Shown here: piece after piece, positions 19,480-28,741 of the stretch
Layout: every line of letters begins with the position of its first letter
How positions within the stretch are numbered: the first letter of the stretch is position 1
Assembly: GCF_029714285.1 (NCBI RefSeq)
Contig: NZ_CP121664.1
Coordinates: 62,001-126,000, forward strand
Reading direction: 5' to 3'
DNA from: Rhizobium sp. CB3090
GTDB taxonomy: Bacteria > Pseudomonadota > Alphaproteobacteria > Rhizobiales > Rhizobiaceae
DNA: 64,000 nucleotides
Program-made: the position numbers and the translations under genes
The notes under the pieces: generated by a model
Databases searched by the model: none
What the model saw: only the letters and a program-made list of their open reading frames with translations
What the model was told of the DNA's origin: nothing

Positions 19480-22108
19480 ATGGCCAGCGACAAGTTATCG
19501 ACTTACAAATCAAAGCGAGATTTTCAGAAAACCGCTGAGCCGAGCGGCAAGAGGCCGATCAAAAAGGCCAACCGCCGGCGCTTCGTCATTCAGAAGCATG
19601 ACGCCACGCGTCTGCATTACGATCTACGGCTCGAACTTGACGGCGTATTCAAGAGCTGGGCCGTCACCAAAGGACCGTCGCTCGATCCGCATGACAAGCG
19701 CCTGGCAGTCGAGGTCGAGGACCACCCGCTCGACTACGGCGACTTCGAAGGCACTATCCCGAAGGGCCAATATGGCGGTGGTACGGTGATGTTGTGGGAT
19801 CGCGGCTATTGGGAACCGGAGGGCAGGAAAAGCCCCGAACAGGCGCTGGCAAAGGGCGATTTCAAGTTCACGCTGGGAAGGCAAGCGTCTGCATGGCAGT
19901 TTCGTGCTCGTGCGGATGCGCAATGATCGCGACCGTGGCAAGCGCACAAACTGGCTGTTGATCAAGCACCATGATGAGTTTTCGGTCGAGGAAAATGGCG
20001 CCGCGATCCTGGAGGAAAATGCGACGTCGGTGGCGTCAGGACGCTCGATGGAGATGATTGCTGAAGGCAAGGGCCGCAAACCCAGGCCGTTCATGGTCGA
20101 AGGTGGAACGATCGAGGCTGATGCGGTCTGGGACAGCAATCATGGTCTTGCCGCCGAGGAGCGCAAATCCGAAGCGCGACGCGTTAAAAGGACGAAGACT
20201 GTCATCACCGTCGATCTGCCGGACTTCATTGCGCCGCAGCTATGCGAAACCCTGCAGCGTCCGCCTGCCGGCTCGGATTGGATCCACGAGATCAAGTTCG
20301 ATGGCTACCGCATCCAGATGCGCGTGCTCAGCGGCGAGGTGACGCTGAAGACCAGGAAAGGTCTCGACTGGACCGGCAAATACCCCGAGATTGCCGAGAC
20401 AGCGTCGACGCTGCCGGACTGCATCGTCGATGGCGAGATCTGCGCGCCGGATTTCGCTGCCCTGCAGGCGGCGCTTTCAGAGCGGAAGACCGCAAGTCTC
20501 GTCTACTTTGCCTTTGATCTGCTTTATGACGGCGGCGAGGATCTGCGCTCGCGGCCTCTCGTTGAGCGGAAGGAGCGGCTGCAGGAGCTTCTCATCGAGG
20601 CCGGCGAGGATCCGCGGATCCGCTTCGTCGAACACTACGAGACCGGCGGCGATGCTGTCTTGCGGTCCGCCTGCAAACTCTCGCTCGAAGGCATCATCTC
20701 CAAAAAGGCGAATGCACCCTACCAGTCTGGCCGCACGGAAACCTGGGCGAAGGCGAAATGCCGTGCCGGCCACGAAGTTGTGATCGGCGCCTATGCTAAG
20801 ACCAACGGCAAATTCCGGTCCTTATTAGCCGGTGTTTATCGTGACGACCGCTTCGTCTATGTCGGTCGCATCGGAACTGGTTACGGCGCAAAGAAAGTTG
20901 AAACGTTGCTGCCGAAGCTGAAGGCGCTGGAGACGGGAAAATCTCCCTTCACAGGCATCGGCGCGCCGAAGAAGGAACACGAGGTCGTCTGGCTGAAGCC
21001 GGAACTCGTCGCCGAAATTGAGTTCGCGGGCTGGACGGCTGACGGTCTGGTTCGTCAGGCAGCCTTCAAAGGGCTGCGGGAAGACAAACCGGCCAAGGAA
21101 GTCGAGGTCGAACGGCCGGCGCCGCCTGCGGAGACAGCCGTTCCAGAACCGGGTTTCCGTGCAAAGGCAAGCCCGGCGCGACGGAAAGGGGCGAAGGCCG
21201 ACGTCATGGGCGTGCTGATCTCCAATCCGGACAAGCCGCTATGGCCGGACGCCAACGATGATGAACCCATCACCAAGGAGGACCTCGCGCGATATTATGA
21301 GGCGGTGGGATCGTGGATGATCGAGCATATCAAGGGAAGACCTTGCTCCATCATCCGTGCGCCGGATGGAATTGCCGGTGAGCAATTCTTCCAGCGTCAT
21401 GCGATGCCCGGGCAATCGAACCTTCTCGATCTTGTCAAGGTATTCGGCGACAAGAAGCCCTATCTGCAAATCGATCGCATCGAGGGGCTTGCCGCCGTTG
21501 CGCAAGTCGCCGCCGTCGAGCTGCATCCCTGGAACTGCGAACCCAATCTGCCGGAAGTGCCAGGCCGCCTTGTCTTCGATCTCGATCCGGGTCCGGACGT
21601 CCCGTTCTCAACCGTCGTTGCCGCTGCCCGCGAAATGCGCGACCGGCTGGACGAATTGGGGCTGATCAGCTTCTGCAAAACGACCGGCGGCAAGGGCCTG
21701 CATGTCGTCACGCCGCTCGCGGTCAACAAACGCAAGCCGCTTTCCTGGAGGGAGGCAAAGGCATTTGCCCATGACGTCTGCCAGCAGATGGCGCGGGACA
21801 ATTCCGATCTCTATCTCATCAAGATGACGAAGAGCCTTCGCAACGGCCGTATCTTCCTGGACTATCTTCGCAACGATCGCATGTCGACGGCCGTAGCACC
21901 CTTGTCGCCGCGCGCCCGGCCGGGTGCGACGGTATCGATGCCGTTGACCTGGGCGCAGGTGAAGGCTGATCTTGATCCCAAGCGCTTTACCTTGCGCACC
22001 GTTCCGAAATTGGTCCCGAAATCATCGGCTTGGAAAGATTATTGCGAGGGGAAACGCCCGCTGGAGCAGGCGATCAAGAGGCTTGGCCGGACCACGCATG
22101 CGGCGTGA
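19480..22108 (+). CDS. ligD: Multifunctional ATP-dependent DNA ligase D, with a frameshift after the phosphoesterase domain
   Basis: The order is the rhizobial one. A 3'-phosphoesterase domain comes first ('[20 protein letters not shown]', '[11 protein letters not shown]', '[11 protein letters not shown]'). Then a ligase domain with nucleotidyl-lysine motif 'EIKFDGYR' (Lys near 271) and '[14 protein letters not shown]', then a primase/polymerase domain ('[17 protein letters not shown]', '[13 protein letters not shown]'). LigD with Ku repairs double-strand breaks by end joining. The frame breaks in a G-run at 19875-19877: 'FKFTLG...' stops at 19926, while removing one G gives '[20 protein letters not shown]' and the remaining 734 codons. 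The shift may be a true mutation, leaving phosphoesterase and ligase-polymerase parts separate, or a sequence error. Confidence 0.9.
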
Positions 22109-22169
22109 CCCATGGTGCGTCTCATTGGCGTGTCCAAGGCTCTGCTGGCTTCGCCGCTACTGCAGAAGA

Positions 22170-23234
22170 TCATTTTGCCGTAGACGGCGCATCCGTCATA
22201 TCGAAGACGGCGGCATTGTCCTGTACCTCACGCAGGCCTTTATAGGAGGGATGACGTAAGCTTCCCTCACGCGTCCAGCCACGAAACTCGATCTCCGCGA
22301 TCAGGGTTGGTTGCGCGAAAACCAGGCGCTTGCCTTTCAACGGCACGACCGGGGTCTTCGTCTTGAGCCTATCCAACGTTCTACGCAGATCTTCGGCTTC
22401 CTTCCGATTGAAGCCCGTTCCGACGGATCCGACGTAGATCCAGCCGTGACCTTTCCGCCCGGCGAGCAGAAGGCTTCCGAGGCCTCCACGCGTGGTGGCG
22501 GACTCCTCGTAACCGACGATCATGAAACTTTCGCTCTGGACGCACTTGATCTTCAGCCAATCGCCGAGGCGGCCACTGCGGTAGGGCCGATCGCGGTGCT
22601 TGGCAATGATGCCTTCCAAACCAAGGTGACATGCGTAGTCGAGTAGTTCCTCGCCATCAAGCTGTAGTTCCTCCGAAAGCCGGAGGGCGCCATCGGCGTT
22701 CTCCGGGATCAGACCTTCCAGAAGGTGACGGCGCAGGGAGAGCTCGGTGCGTGTCAGGTCATGGCCGTCCAGATAAAGCAGGTCGAAGGCGTAGAGGATG
22801 GATTCGGTCGAGATGCGTTTGCCGCCGCGCCCTCCGAGCGAGCGCTGCAGCGCCCCGAAATCCGACCGGCCCTGTTCGTCAAGCACGACGGCCTCCCCGT
22901 CGAGAATAGCCGTTGTGATCCCGAGGCCTCTCGCCGCGGCTGCGATCGTCGGAAACCGATGGGTCCAATCATGGCCGCCACGCGTGAGGATCCGAATACT
23001 CTTTGGTTCGATGTGGATTGCCAAGCGGTAACCATCCAACTTCACCTCGTAAAGCCAATCCGGCCCTTGCGGCACAGTTGGCTTTAGCAGCGCCAGGCAG
23101 GGCTCGACGCGCGAAGGCATCGGATCGAAGGGCAGGCTTGGCTGATCGGGGTCGCGCCGCCGGATTGGTCGCGACTGAATCGTCGAATTCGCATCACGTA
23201 AAAGAGGAGCGGAGGGCAGACGCGGTCGGATCAT
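22170..23234 (-). CDS. ATP-dependent DNA ligase, LigD-ligase-domain type, stand-alone
   Basis: 354 residues with motif I 'YEVKLDGYR' (Lys65), motif III 'FDLLYLDG', motif IV 'LGLEGIIAKHRDRPY' and motif V 'WLKIKC', then an OB-fold. There is no phosphoesterase or polymerase domain. It starts 4 bp after the stop of the adjacent ku gene, so the two are cotranscribed, and it converges on ligD. A second, ligase-only enzyme paired with Ku is typical of rhizobial plasmid-borne end-joining loci. A fragment of another copy lies at 31855. Confidence 0.9.
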   Translation of the reverse strand: MIRPRLPSAPLLRDANSTIQSRPIRRRDPDQPSLPFDPMPSRVEPCLALLKPTVPQGPDWLYEVKLDGYRLAIHIEPKSIRILTRGGHDWTHRFPTIAAAARGLGITTAILDGEAVVLDEQGRSDFGALQRSLGGRGGKRISTESILYAFDLLYLDGHDLTRTELSLRRHLLEGLIPENADGALRLSEELQLDGEELLDYACHLGLEGIIAKHRDRPYRSGRLGDWLKIKCVQSESFMIVGYEESATTRGGLGSLLLAGRKGHGWIYVGSVGTGFNRKEAEDLRRTLDRLKTKTPVVPLKGKRLVFAQPTLIAEIEFRGWTREGSLRHPSYKGLREVQDNAAVFDMTDAPSTAK

Positions 23235-23237
23235 CGC

Positions 23238-24056
23238 TCAGTGCCTGCCGGAGCGGTTCTCAGCGTCTACGGATTTGCGCAGAGCATCCATGATATTGAT
23301 GACATTGCTCGGCTCCGGTTCAGCCTCTTCCTTGCCCTTGGGCTTCGACTTGACCGGCTTCTTCATCTGCTTCTTCTTGGCCGCGATAATGTCGAGCAGC
23401 TTATCCTGGACCGGGTCGGAGGCCATTTTCGGGGTCCAGGGTCGGGTCTGCTTCTTGATCAGTTGCAGTACGAGCGGCGTCATCTGACTATCGGCCGGTT
23501 CATCGTCCACCCGCTCGAAATAGTTTTCCGCATCCCGCACTTCGTCGCCATAACGCAGCGTCCAGAGCACGATACCCTTGCCGCGCGGTTCCAGCATAAC
23601 GGCGCGTTCGCGCCGCGAAATCACCAGCCTTGAAATGCCCACCATGTTCTCGGCCGCCATCGCGTCGCGAATGACCGAAAACGCCTCAAGGCCGACCGGA
23701 TCGTCGGGAGAAAGATAATACGGCGTATCGAGCCAGATCCATTCTACACTGTCTTTCGGTGCAAAGACCTCGATGTCGATCGTCTTGGTGCTTTCGAGCG
23801 CGACGTTCTCCAACTCCTCGTCTTCGAGGATGACATAGTCATTTTCGCCGCGTTGATAGCCTTTGACTTCGTCCTGCTCCTTGACCTCCTTGCCGGTGAC
23901 GGAATCGACATAGTGGCTGACGACACGGTTCTGCGTCTGCCTGTTTAGCGTGTGAAAGCGGACCTTCTCGTTTTCGGAGGTGGCCGGCATCATCTGCACC
24001 GGACAGGTGACGAGCGAGAGTTTCAGATAACCTTTCCAATAAGGGCGGATCGCCAT
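23238..24056 (-). CDS. ku: Ku domain DNA end-binding protein
   Basis: 272 residues opening MAIRPYWKGYLKLSLVTCPV, the universal start of bacterial Ku, with 'VRFHTLNRQTQNRV', 'KGYQRGENDYVILEDEEL' and a Lys-rich C-terminal tail. Bacterial Ku forms rings on DNA ends and recruits LigD. It lies 12 bp downstream of a second ku gene and 4 bp upstream of the stand-alone ligase. Confidence 0.95.
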   Translation of the reverse strand: MAIRPYWKGYLKLSLVTCPVQMMPATSENEKVRFHTLNRQTQNRVVSHYVDSVTGKEVKEQDEVKGYQRGENDYVILEDEELENVALESTKTIDIEVFAPKDSVEWIWLDTPYYLSPDDPVGLEAFSVIRDAMAAENMVGISRLVISRRERAVMLEPRGKGIVLWTLRYGDEVRDAENYFERVDDEPADSQMTPLVLQLIKKQTRPWTPKMASDPVQDKLLDIIAAKKKQMKKPVKSKPKGKEEAEPEPSNVINIMDALRKSVDAENRSGRH

Positions 24057-24068
24057 GGCAACCTCCGA

Positions 24069-24968
24069 TTACCCGGCGCGGCGCTGCTGGTGGCCGCCGG
24101 AACTGCGCGGCTTCGATGCGGTTGCCCGTGCGGTCTTTTGCCTGTTCTTGCCGGCATTGACATTGGCCGCCGTGCGCTTGGTCTTTGCTGGTGCGGACAT
24201 GCCGGCGCTCTCACGCAGCGCCTGCAGCAGGTCGCTCGGCTTCGAAGCCGGCGGCGCCTTCTTCTTCGGCAGCGTGCGACCTTCGATCTTGGCCTTCACA
24301 AGTTCGGCGACGGCCGCCTCATAGCGATCATCGAACTGTTTCGGATCGAACGCGCCCTTCTTTGTGTTGAGGATGTGCTTGGCAAGGTCCAGCATTTCGC
24401 CTTCGATCTTCAAATCGGGCATTTCGTCGAACGCCTTCTCGGACGAGCGGACTTCGTAATCGAAGTTCAAGGTGGAGCCGACCAATCCTTTGCCGTGCGG
24501 GCGAATAAGGAGCGTGCGCAGGCGGCGGAAGAGGACTGTCCGGGCGATCGCGGCGACGTTGGATTTTTTCATGCCATCGCGCAGCAGCTTGAACGCATCG
24601 CTGCCCATCTTGTCGGGGGCAAAATAGTAAGGCTTGTCGAAATAGACGTCGTCGACATTGTCGCAGGGAATGAAAGCCTCCATCTTCAGCGTTTTGTCGC
24701 TTTCGGGAACGGCGGCGGCGACTTCTTCCGCTTCAAGGACGGCATAGCGTCCATCATCGATCTCGAAACCCTTGACCTGATCCTCGCGCTCGACCGGATC
24801 ACCGGTTTCGCTATCGACGAATTCACGCCGGACGCGATTGCCCGTCTTTCGATTCAGCGTATTGAAGGCGATCCGTTCGGACGAGGATGCGGCCGTATAA
24901 AGCGCGACCGGAAACGCCACTTCGCCGAACTTTATGTACCCTTTCCAATTTGCCCGCGGCGCCACCAT
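24069..24968 (-). CDS. ku: Second Ku domain DNA end-binding protein
   Basis: 299 residues from the ATG at 24968 (gaggag just before it), opening MVAPRANWKGYIKFGEVAFP. The Ku core is followed by a basic, Ala/Lys-rich tail ending 'SSGGHQQRRAG'. Two different adjacent ku genes plus a small ligase resemble the plasmid-borne ku3/ku4 arrangement known from Sinorhizobium meliloti, where the pair acts under stress and in stationary phase. An upstream in-frame start at 25034 is possible but lies at the predicted transcription start. Confidence 0.93.
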   Translation of the reverse strand: MVAPRANWKGYIKFGEVAFPVALYTAASSSERIAFNTLNRKTGNRVRREFVDSETGDPVEREDQVKGFEIDDGRYAVLEAEEVAAAVPESDKTLKMEAFIPCDNVDDVYFDKPYYFAPDKMGSDAFKLLRDGMKKSNVAAIARTVLFRRLRTLLIRPHGKGLVGSTLNFDYEVRSSEKAFDEMPDLKIEGEMLDLAKHILNTKKGAFDPKQFDDRYEAAVAELVKAKIEGRTLPKKKAPPASKPSDLLQALRESAGMSAPAKTKRTAANVNAGKNRQKTARATASKPRSSGGHQQRRAG

Positions 24969-25001
24969 CTCCTCGCACTCCTCCAGCAACCAATGCGAGT
25001 C

Positions 25002-25027
25002 AACAGAATCACTCCACTTATTGTTCC
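25002..25027 (-). promoter_or_regulatory. EcfG (RpoE2)-like promoter of the ku-ku-ligase operon
   Basis: On the minus strand GGAAC (25027-25023), 17 bp, TGTT (25005-25002). This fits GGAAC-N16/17-CGTT with one -10 mismatch and lies 34 bp before the ku start codon at 24968. Confidence 0.55.
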
Positions 25028-25450
25028 GAGTCAAAAAGAATCCAAAGTCAATATCTTAACGGCCGTCCGCTCCTCGCTTTCCGAGTCCTATCCATCTCTT
25101 TGAATCGGGTGCATCTTTTTGCTGCTGAGTGCGTTTTTATGAGCAACCGTCACAAGGTAAAGTCGTGCCCGCGCGCGCTCATCGAGACCGCCATGAAGGA
25201 GCGCGTCTCGACATCAGCGGCTCGCTTTGACTACAAGGCCAAGAGTAAGGCGTACGCGCGGTGAAGGCAACCGCGGAGAGCCCAACGTTACCGGGCGCGT
25301 CTTTTCAGACCCGCGACCTCTCGGTTGCCGAATTGGTTTGCTAAGGCAGCTGTGCGGGCGTACGATTTCGCTATCGTTGCCCATGAATACGGGCGGCAAC
25401 GGCGCAGAGATTACAAATGCTCTAGCCCTTACTTTGAAAGGGACAGGCCG
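25028..25450. other. Stretch with only a weak small frame
   Basis: A 41-codon plus-strand frame from the ATG at 25139 to 25264 reads 'MSNRHKVKSCPRALIETAMK' and ends 'DYKAKSKAYAR'. It is basic and could be a real peptide or a gene remnant; it has no clear ribosome site. Nothing else recognised. Confidence 0.35.
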
Positions 25451-25708
25451 ATGGTCAAGTCCCATAGACCGCCTCCGATGATACCCACGAAGTTCGGGGG
25501 ATATGTCCGCAGGCACTTCGATCATCTCGATTCGAACGACCTCAACATCTGTCAACGCGCACTTGATCGCGTCTTGGCGAAACTGAATTTTGCCAAAGAC
25601 AGCGAAGAAGCCGAGCAGGCGGCGGCGGTCGTCATTCATCTCTATCAACGTGGTGTCAGAGATGAAGTCCGGCTTGCCGTACTCGTCAGCGCTGCGCGCG
25701 GCCCATAG
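25451..25708 (+). CDS. Hypothetical protein, 85 residues
   Basis: MVKSHRPPPMIPTKFGGYVR leads into 'LNICQRALDRVLAKLNFAKD' and 'AEQAAAVVIHLYQRGVRDEV', ending 'VSAARGP'. An aaaggga site precedes the ATG. The all-helical, conserved-looking body resembles small rhizobial proteins of unknown function found beside stress genes. Confidence 0.65.
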   Translation: MVKSHRPPPMIPTKFGGYVRRHFDHLDSNDLNICQRALDRVLAKLNFAKDSEEAEQAAAVVIHLYQRGVRDEVRLAVLVSAARGP

Positions 25709-25800
25709 AGGGCAAAATCTCTTCCCGTTCGGCAGCGGCCTCCCGGTCTTGCTCGCAAGGCCATTCATTGAGGACATCAGAGGCCGCGCACTCCTCGGCT

Positions 25801-26211
25801 TTACCCACCGCTGCCCGGACCGCCGTCGCCTTCCAGGAACTCGGGATATTGGATCATTTCGCGATCATTGGTATCGGTCGACGGGCTTCCCGTCTTTTCG
25901 CCGATCGTTCGCTGCGAATAAGGCTCACATCCATCCAAATGGCCGATGAGGTGATCTATCAGCGCGATAGTATCCGCCATCATGTCGATATCGGCGTTCA
26001 ACTGATCCGCAAAATTTCTGATCACAATTCTGATCTCAACCCCAGGCAAATCAGATTGGGCGTTTGGGATTTGCAATTGGTTTTGCTCAAGTCCGCTGAG
26101 TAGTTGTTTTGCACCTTGGATTTGATGAGACAACTTCGTGCGCTGCTCCAGCAAGTCATCTTTCATGAGGGCGACCATTTGACCATCTCTGTCGGCGAAT
26201 GGGGCGGGCAA
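25801..26211 (-). CDS. Hypothetical helical protein, about 125-136 residues
   Basis: The core is a predicted coiled helix ('DDLLEQRTKLSHQIQGAKQL', '...IRNFADQLNADIDMMADT', 'IALIDHLIGHL'). A TTG at 26211 directly abuts the upstream stop; an ATG at 26178 (MVALMKDD) is the alternative start. It follows the 68-residue gene with no gap, so the two are translationally coupled. No family recognised. Confidence 0.55.
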   Translation of the reverse strand: MPAPFADRDGQMVALMKDDLLEQRTKLSHQIQGAKQLLSGLEQNQLQIPNAQSDLPGVEIRIVIRNFADQLNADIDMMADTIALIDHLIGHLDGCEPYSQRTIGEKTGSPSTDTNDREMIQYPEFLEGDGGPGSGG

Positions 26212-26418
26212 CTAAATCCGCTGAACCATTTCAAGCGCATTGAACGATGCTATCTGCTCCTTTGTCGCCCCAACCGGGGCCATGAAGCGCGCAGACTTGC
26301 CAGCTTCGCGAATAGCCTTCACCGTATCAAATGCCGCCTCGTAGGTTTCGTGTTCTTCAGAGCCTTCTGCAGACAGTCCATCTTCTAAATAGCGTTCGAC
26401 GTACCACGTCCCTTGCAT
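26212..26418 (-). CDS. Hypothetical protein, 68 residues
   Basis: MQGTWYVERYLEDGLSAEGS, then 'ETYEAAFDTVKAIREAGKSA', then 'ATKEQIASFNALEMVQRI'. A gcggaggagagcga site precedes the ATG. The pattern (aromatic beta strand, EYAAAxxxVKxIREAGKxARF) looks like a small conserved protein. First gene of a two-gene unit. Confidence 0.65.
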   Translation of the reverse strand: MQGTWYVERYLEDGLSAEGSEEHETYEAAFDTVKAIREAGKSARFMAPVGATKEQIASFNALEMVQRI

Positions 26419-26541
26419 TCGCTCTCCTCCGCTTTTTGATCAGGCGAAGATTGGTGATCACCGAGCGATGTCAAGAAGCAGGGGATCAAAAGCGCGCCGC
26501 AGATTTTAAGGATAGTGTGATCACGGTGGACTAGTATCCTC

Positions 26542-26567
26542 GGAACTGAGATACGAGCAGGAGGGTT
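26542..26567 (+). promoter_or_regulatory. EcfG (RpoE2)-like promoter of the response-regulator gene
   Basis: GGAAC (26542-26546), 17 bp, GGTT (26564-26567), about 55 bp before the start codon; close to GGAAC-N16/17-CGTT. Confidence 0.55.
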
Positions 26568-26621
26568 TAATCGCTATGATCAGAATCCGCCTGTGAGGTC
26601 TCATGAGACAGCCTGCGGACG

Positions 26622-26978
26622 ATGAGGCCAAACGGAGGTTCCCGCGTCCTTGTCGTCGAAGACGAACCCTTCATCGCGATGGAACTGACGAGCGCGCTGA
26701 AAGCGGGGGGCTTCGACGTCCTCGGTCCCGTCGACGATGCGCTTGATCTGATCGAAGAATTTCGGCCCGATGCCGCCCTCCTCGACGTCAATCTTCGAGG
26801 GGAGAGCGTTACTCCGGTTGCGATGGAATTGATTTCTCTCAAGGTGCCCTACCTTATCGTCAGCGCATTCACCGAGGAGGAGCTCGCAAGAGATGAATTT
26901 CTAGCGAGAGTTCCCAATCTCGGAAAACCGACAAACTTGAAGCGCATGGTGGAGGCAGTGCGCGCGCTCCAGTCGTAA
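26622..26978 (+). CDS. Single-domain response regulator
   Basis: 118 residues comprising only a receiver domain: acidic pocket 'VLVVEDEPFIAMEL', phosphoacceptor Asp in 'DAALLDVNLRGE', the conserved Ser/Thr in 'LIVSAFTEEE' and Lys in 'NLGKPTNLKRM'. There is no output domain, so it would act as a phosphate sink or by protein contact. An EcfG-type promoter upstream suggests general stress control. The start could be slightly different; the chosen ATG lacks a strong ribosome site. Confidence 0.85.
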   Translation: MRPNGGSRVLVVEDEPFIAMELTSALKAGGFDVLGPVDDALDLIEEFRPDAALLDVNLRGESVTPVAMELISLKVPYLIVSAFTEEELARDEFLARVPNLGKPTNLKRMVEAVRALQS

Positions 26979-27002
26979 CATCAGGAAGGGTTTCGCGGTC
27001 GG

Positions 27003-27115
27003 CGGATGGTCCGGGAAGCCGTGCAAGATAAGCGTCGACTGACCATCGGGATCACCACCCTGGAGCGCGTGAAAGGTGCCGTGTGGCAGGTCGAAGGTGA
27101 CGTGTCGAACTCCAT
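27003..27115 (-). pseudogene. Alpha/beta-hydrolase N-terminal fragment
   Basis: The minus strand reads 'HVTFDLPHGTFHALQGGDPD' then 'LILHGFPDHPPTA', the first strand and the HGFPD oxyanion motif of an epoxide-hydrolase-like protein. It ends abruptly and sits at the broken 3' end of the FAD oxidoreductase, in another frame. Confidence 0.55.
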
Positions 27116-27870
27116 GTGTCAGGCTTCTCCAAGATCGGTCGGACGAGAGATGCTGAAGCTGGCTTCTGTGTCTCTGGTTTTGACGGCTTGTTGCGCGGAT
27201 ACGCAAACAGGATGTCGACCGCGACGTCGGGACCGGAATCGAGCTTGACGGTGGCATTTTGGCCCTCATGACGGGCGATTTCAGTGATCCGGCCATCGAC
27301 GAGAGGTGTGTTGCGACGCGCCAGATCGGCCCGGATATCGGGCGGAATGTCGTGACCATCGGCGAAGACCGTCAACGTGTCGGTCCAATCGTGGAACAGC
27401 CTGACCTGATTATGCGACTGCGGGCCGGACCAGACGAGGCCCCAATGCTGGTCGGCGACTTCAAAGCCGTCGCAATAGGGACAGGGCACGATGGACGTGC
27501 CCCAGCCTTCGGCAAAGCCCGGAATATCAAGCATTTGGTCGGTGATGCCATAGCTCAGGATCAGGCGGCGCGCCCCAAGGCTTTCGCCATCGCCAGTGAG
27601 GACGGAGAAATTGTCGATGGCGCCGGAAATGCTGTCGGCCCGGGCATTGACCAGCTTGACCGTGGGATAACGCGTCAGTTGCTGCCGCGCCTCGGCAAGA
27701 ATGTTCAGCGGTGGCTTGTGATCGTGGCCGAGCAGACCATGCGAGTGGCCGGCGAAGCGATTGCGCGGCAGGCCGGTATCGAGAACGGTGACCTTGCGGC
27801 GGGCACGGCCGAGCTGCAAAGCGGCGGCGAGGCCGGCAAAGCTGCCGCCGATGATAATGACGTCATCCAT
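27052..27870 (-). CDS. FAD-dependent pyridine-nucleotide oxidoreductase (thioredoxin-reductase-like), C-terminally truncated
   Basis: Starts MDDVIIIGGSFAGLAAALQL (FAD Rossmann GxGxxA). It contains 'CPYCDG' like low-molecular-weight thioredoxin reductases and related flavoproteins, and 'ILFAYPRNKPS' near residue 225. Intact relatives continue for about 70 residues to a second FAD motif (GIYAAGD); here the frame instead runs into unrelated sequence ending 'RHLSRAPGW'. The second FAD-binding motif is lost, so activity is doubtful. The gene is divergent from a TetR gene with a palindromic operator between them. Confidence 0.75.
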   Translation of the reverse strand: MDDVIIIGGSFAGLAAALQLGRARRKVTVLDTGLPRNRFAGHSHGLLGHDHKPPLNILAEARQQLTRYPTVKLVNARADSISGAIDNFSVLTGDGESLGARRLILSYGITDQMLDIPGFAEGWGTSIVPCPYCDGFEVADQHWGLVWSGPQSHNQVRLFHDWTDTLTVFADGHDIPPDIRADLARRNTPLVDGRITEIARHEGQNATVKLDSGPDVAVDILFAYPRNKPSKPETQKPASASLVRPILEKPDTWSSTRHLRPATRHLSRAPGW

Positions 27871-28021
27871 GGTGATGGGCTCCGTGTTGCGGATGGAGGG
27901 GTTGGGTTTGGTCTGGCGCGTAATTTCGTCCAGCGATGCGCATTCGATATCGCCGGGCGGCCAAGGGAACTTGATTCGGAGGACACGATAAAATCCGCTC
28001 TTGGAATTTTAGAAACTGCGT

Positions 28022-28049
28022 AGTATCGTAATTCAGGAATAACGATACT
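28022..28049. promoter_or_regulatory. Palindromic operator, probably for the TetR regulator
   Basis: agtatcgt-N12-acgatact is a perfect 8-bp inverted repeat 20 bp before the tetR start and about 150 bp before the oxidoreductase start. Its place between a divergent pair fits TetR autoregulation and control of the oxidoreductase. Confidence 0.6.
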
Positions 28050-28068
28050 GTCAAGGATTGGAATTGTC

Positions 28069-28716
28069 GTGAGAGAAAATAGCCAGGGCCGGCGCGGCCG
28101 GCCCGCCAACGAGGCGCTTGGCCAAACGATAGTCGACGCCGCGGGCGAACTCTTTGCGGAACTGGGTTTTCAAGCGACGACATTGGATATGGTCGCTCAG
28201 CGAGCGAAGGTATCCAAGCTCAGTATCTACAGGCACTTCGAGAACAAGGAGGCGCTGTTCGGCGCCGCCTTTGCGGCCCGCTGTCATCAGTTTGTACCAG
28301 AGGCGCTTTTTGAAGGAGTCGACGGTTCGGCCGAAGATCAGCTCATGACGGTGGGATCATCCCTGCTTTGCACGCTGTTGCGCCCGGAGGTCCGGAATGT
28401 CGAAGCCATGGTCATGGCCGACACGCCGAATCAAAAGTCGTTGAGCAAGGTCCATTACGAAGCCGGACCCGCCCACATCATCGCCCAAATCGAGGCCCTG
28501 TTGCGTCAGATGCACGCGAAGGCGGTTCTGAACGTGCCCGATCCTCTCCGGTCCGCCCGCTTGTTTGCCGCGCTTTTCAAAGGGTCCGATCTCCTGATTA
28601 TCGCACGCTTCGATGAGGCGAGAGCAGAGGACGACCACGAAATCGAATCCTATTGCCGGTCGGCCGTCGCCATGTTCATCGCCGCGCACGGTGGCAACGA
28701 CCACGCGGGCGGATAG
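28069..28716 (+). CDS. TetR family transcriptional regulator
   Basis: 215 residues from a GTG. The N-terminal HTH is canonical: 'FAELGFQATTLDMVAQRAKV' then 'SKLSIYRHFENKEALFGAAF'. The C-terminal ligand domain has no recognised specificity. Divergent from the truncated oxidoreductase, which it probably represses through the 28022 palindrome. Confidence 0.88.
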   Translation: MRENSQGRRGRPANEALGQTIVDAAGELFAELGFQATTLDMVAQRAKVSKLSIYRHFENKEALFGAAFAARCHQFVPEALFEGVDGSAEDQLMTVGSSLLCTLLRPEVRNVEAMVMADTPNQKSLSKVHYEAGPAHIIAQIEALLRQMHAKAVLNVPDPLRSARLFAALFKGSDLLIIARFDEARAEDDHEIESYCRSAVAMFIAAHGGNDHAGG

Positions 28717-28741
28717 CCTCATTAAGAACGGATAGAGAAAA

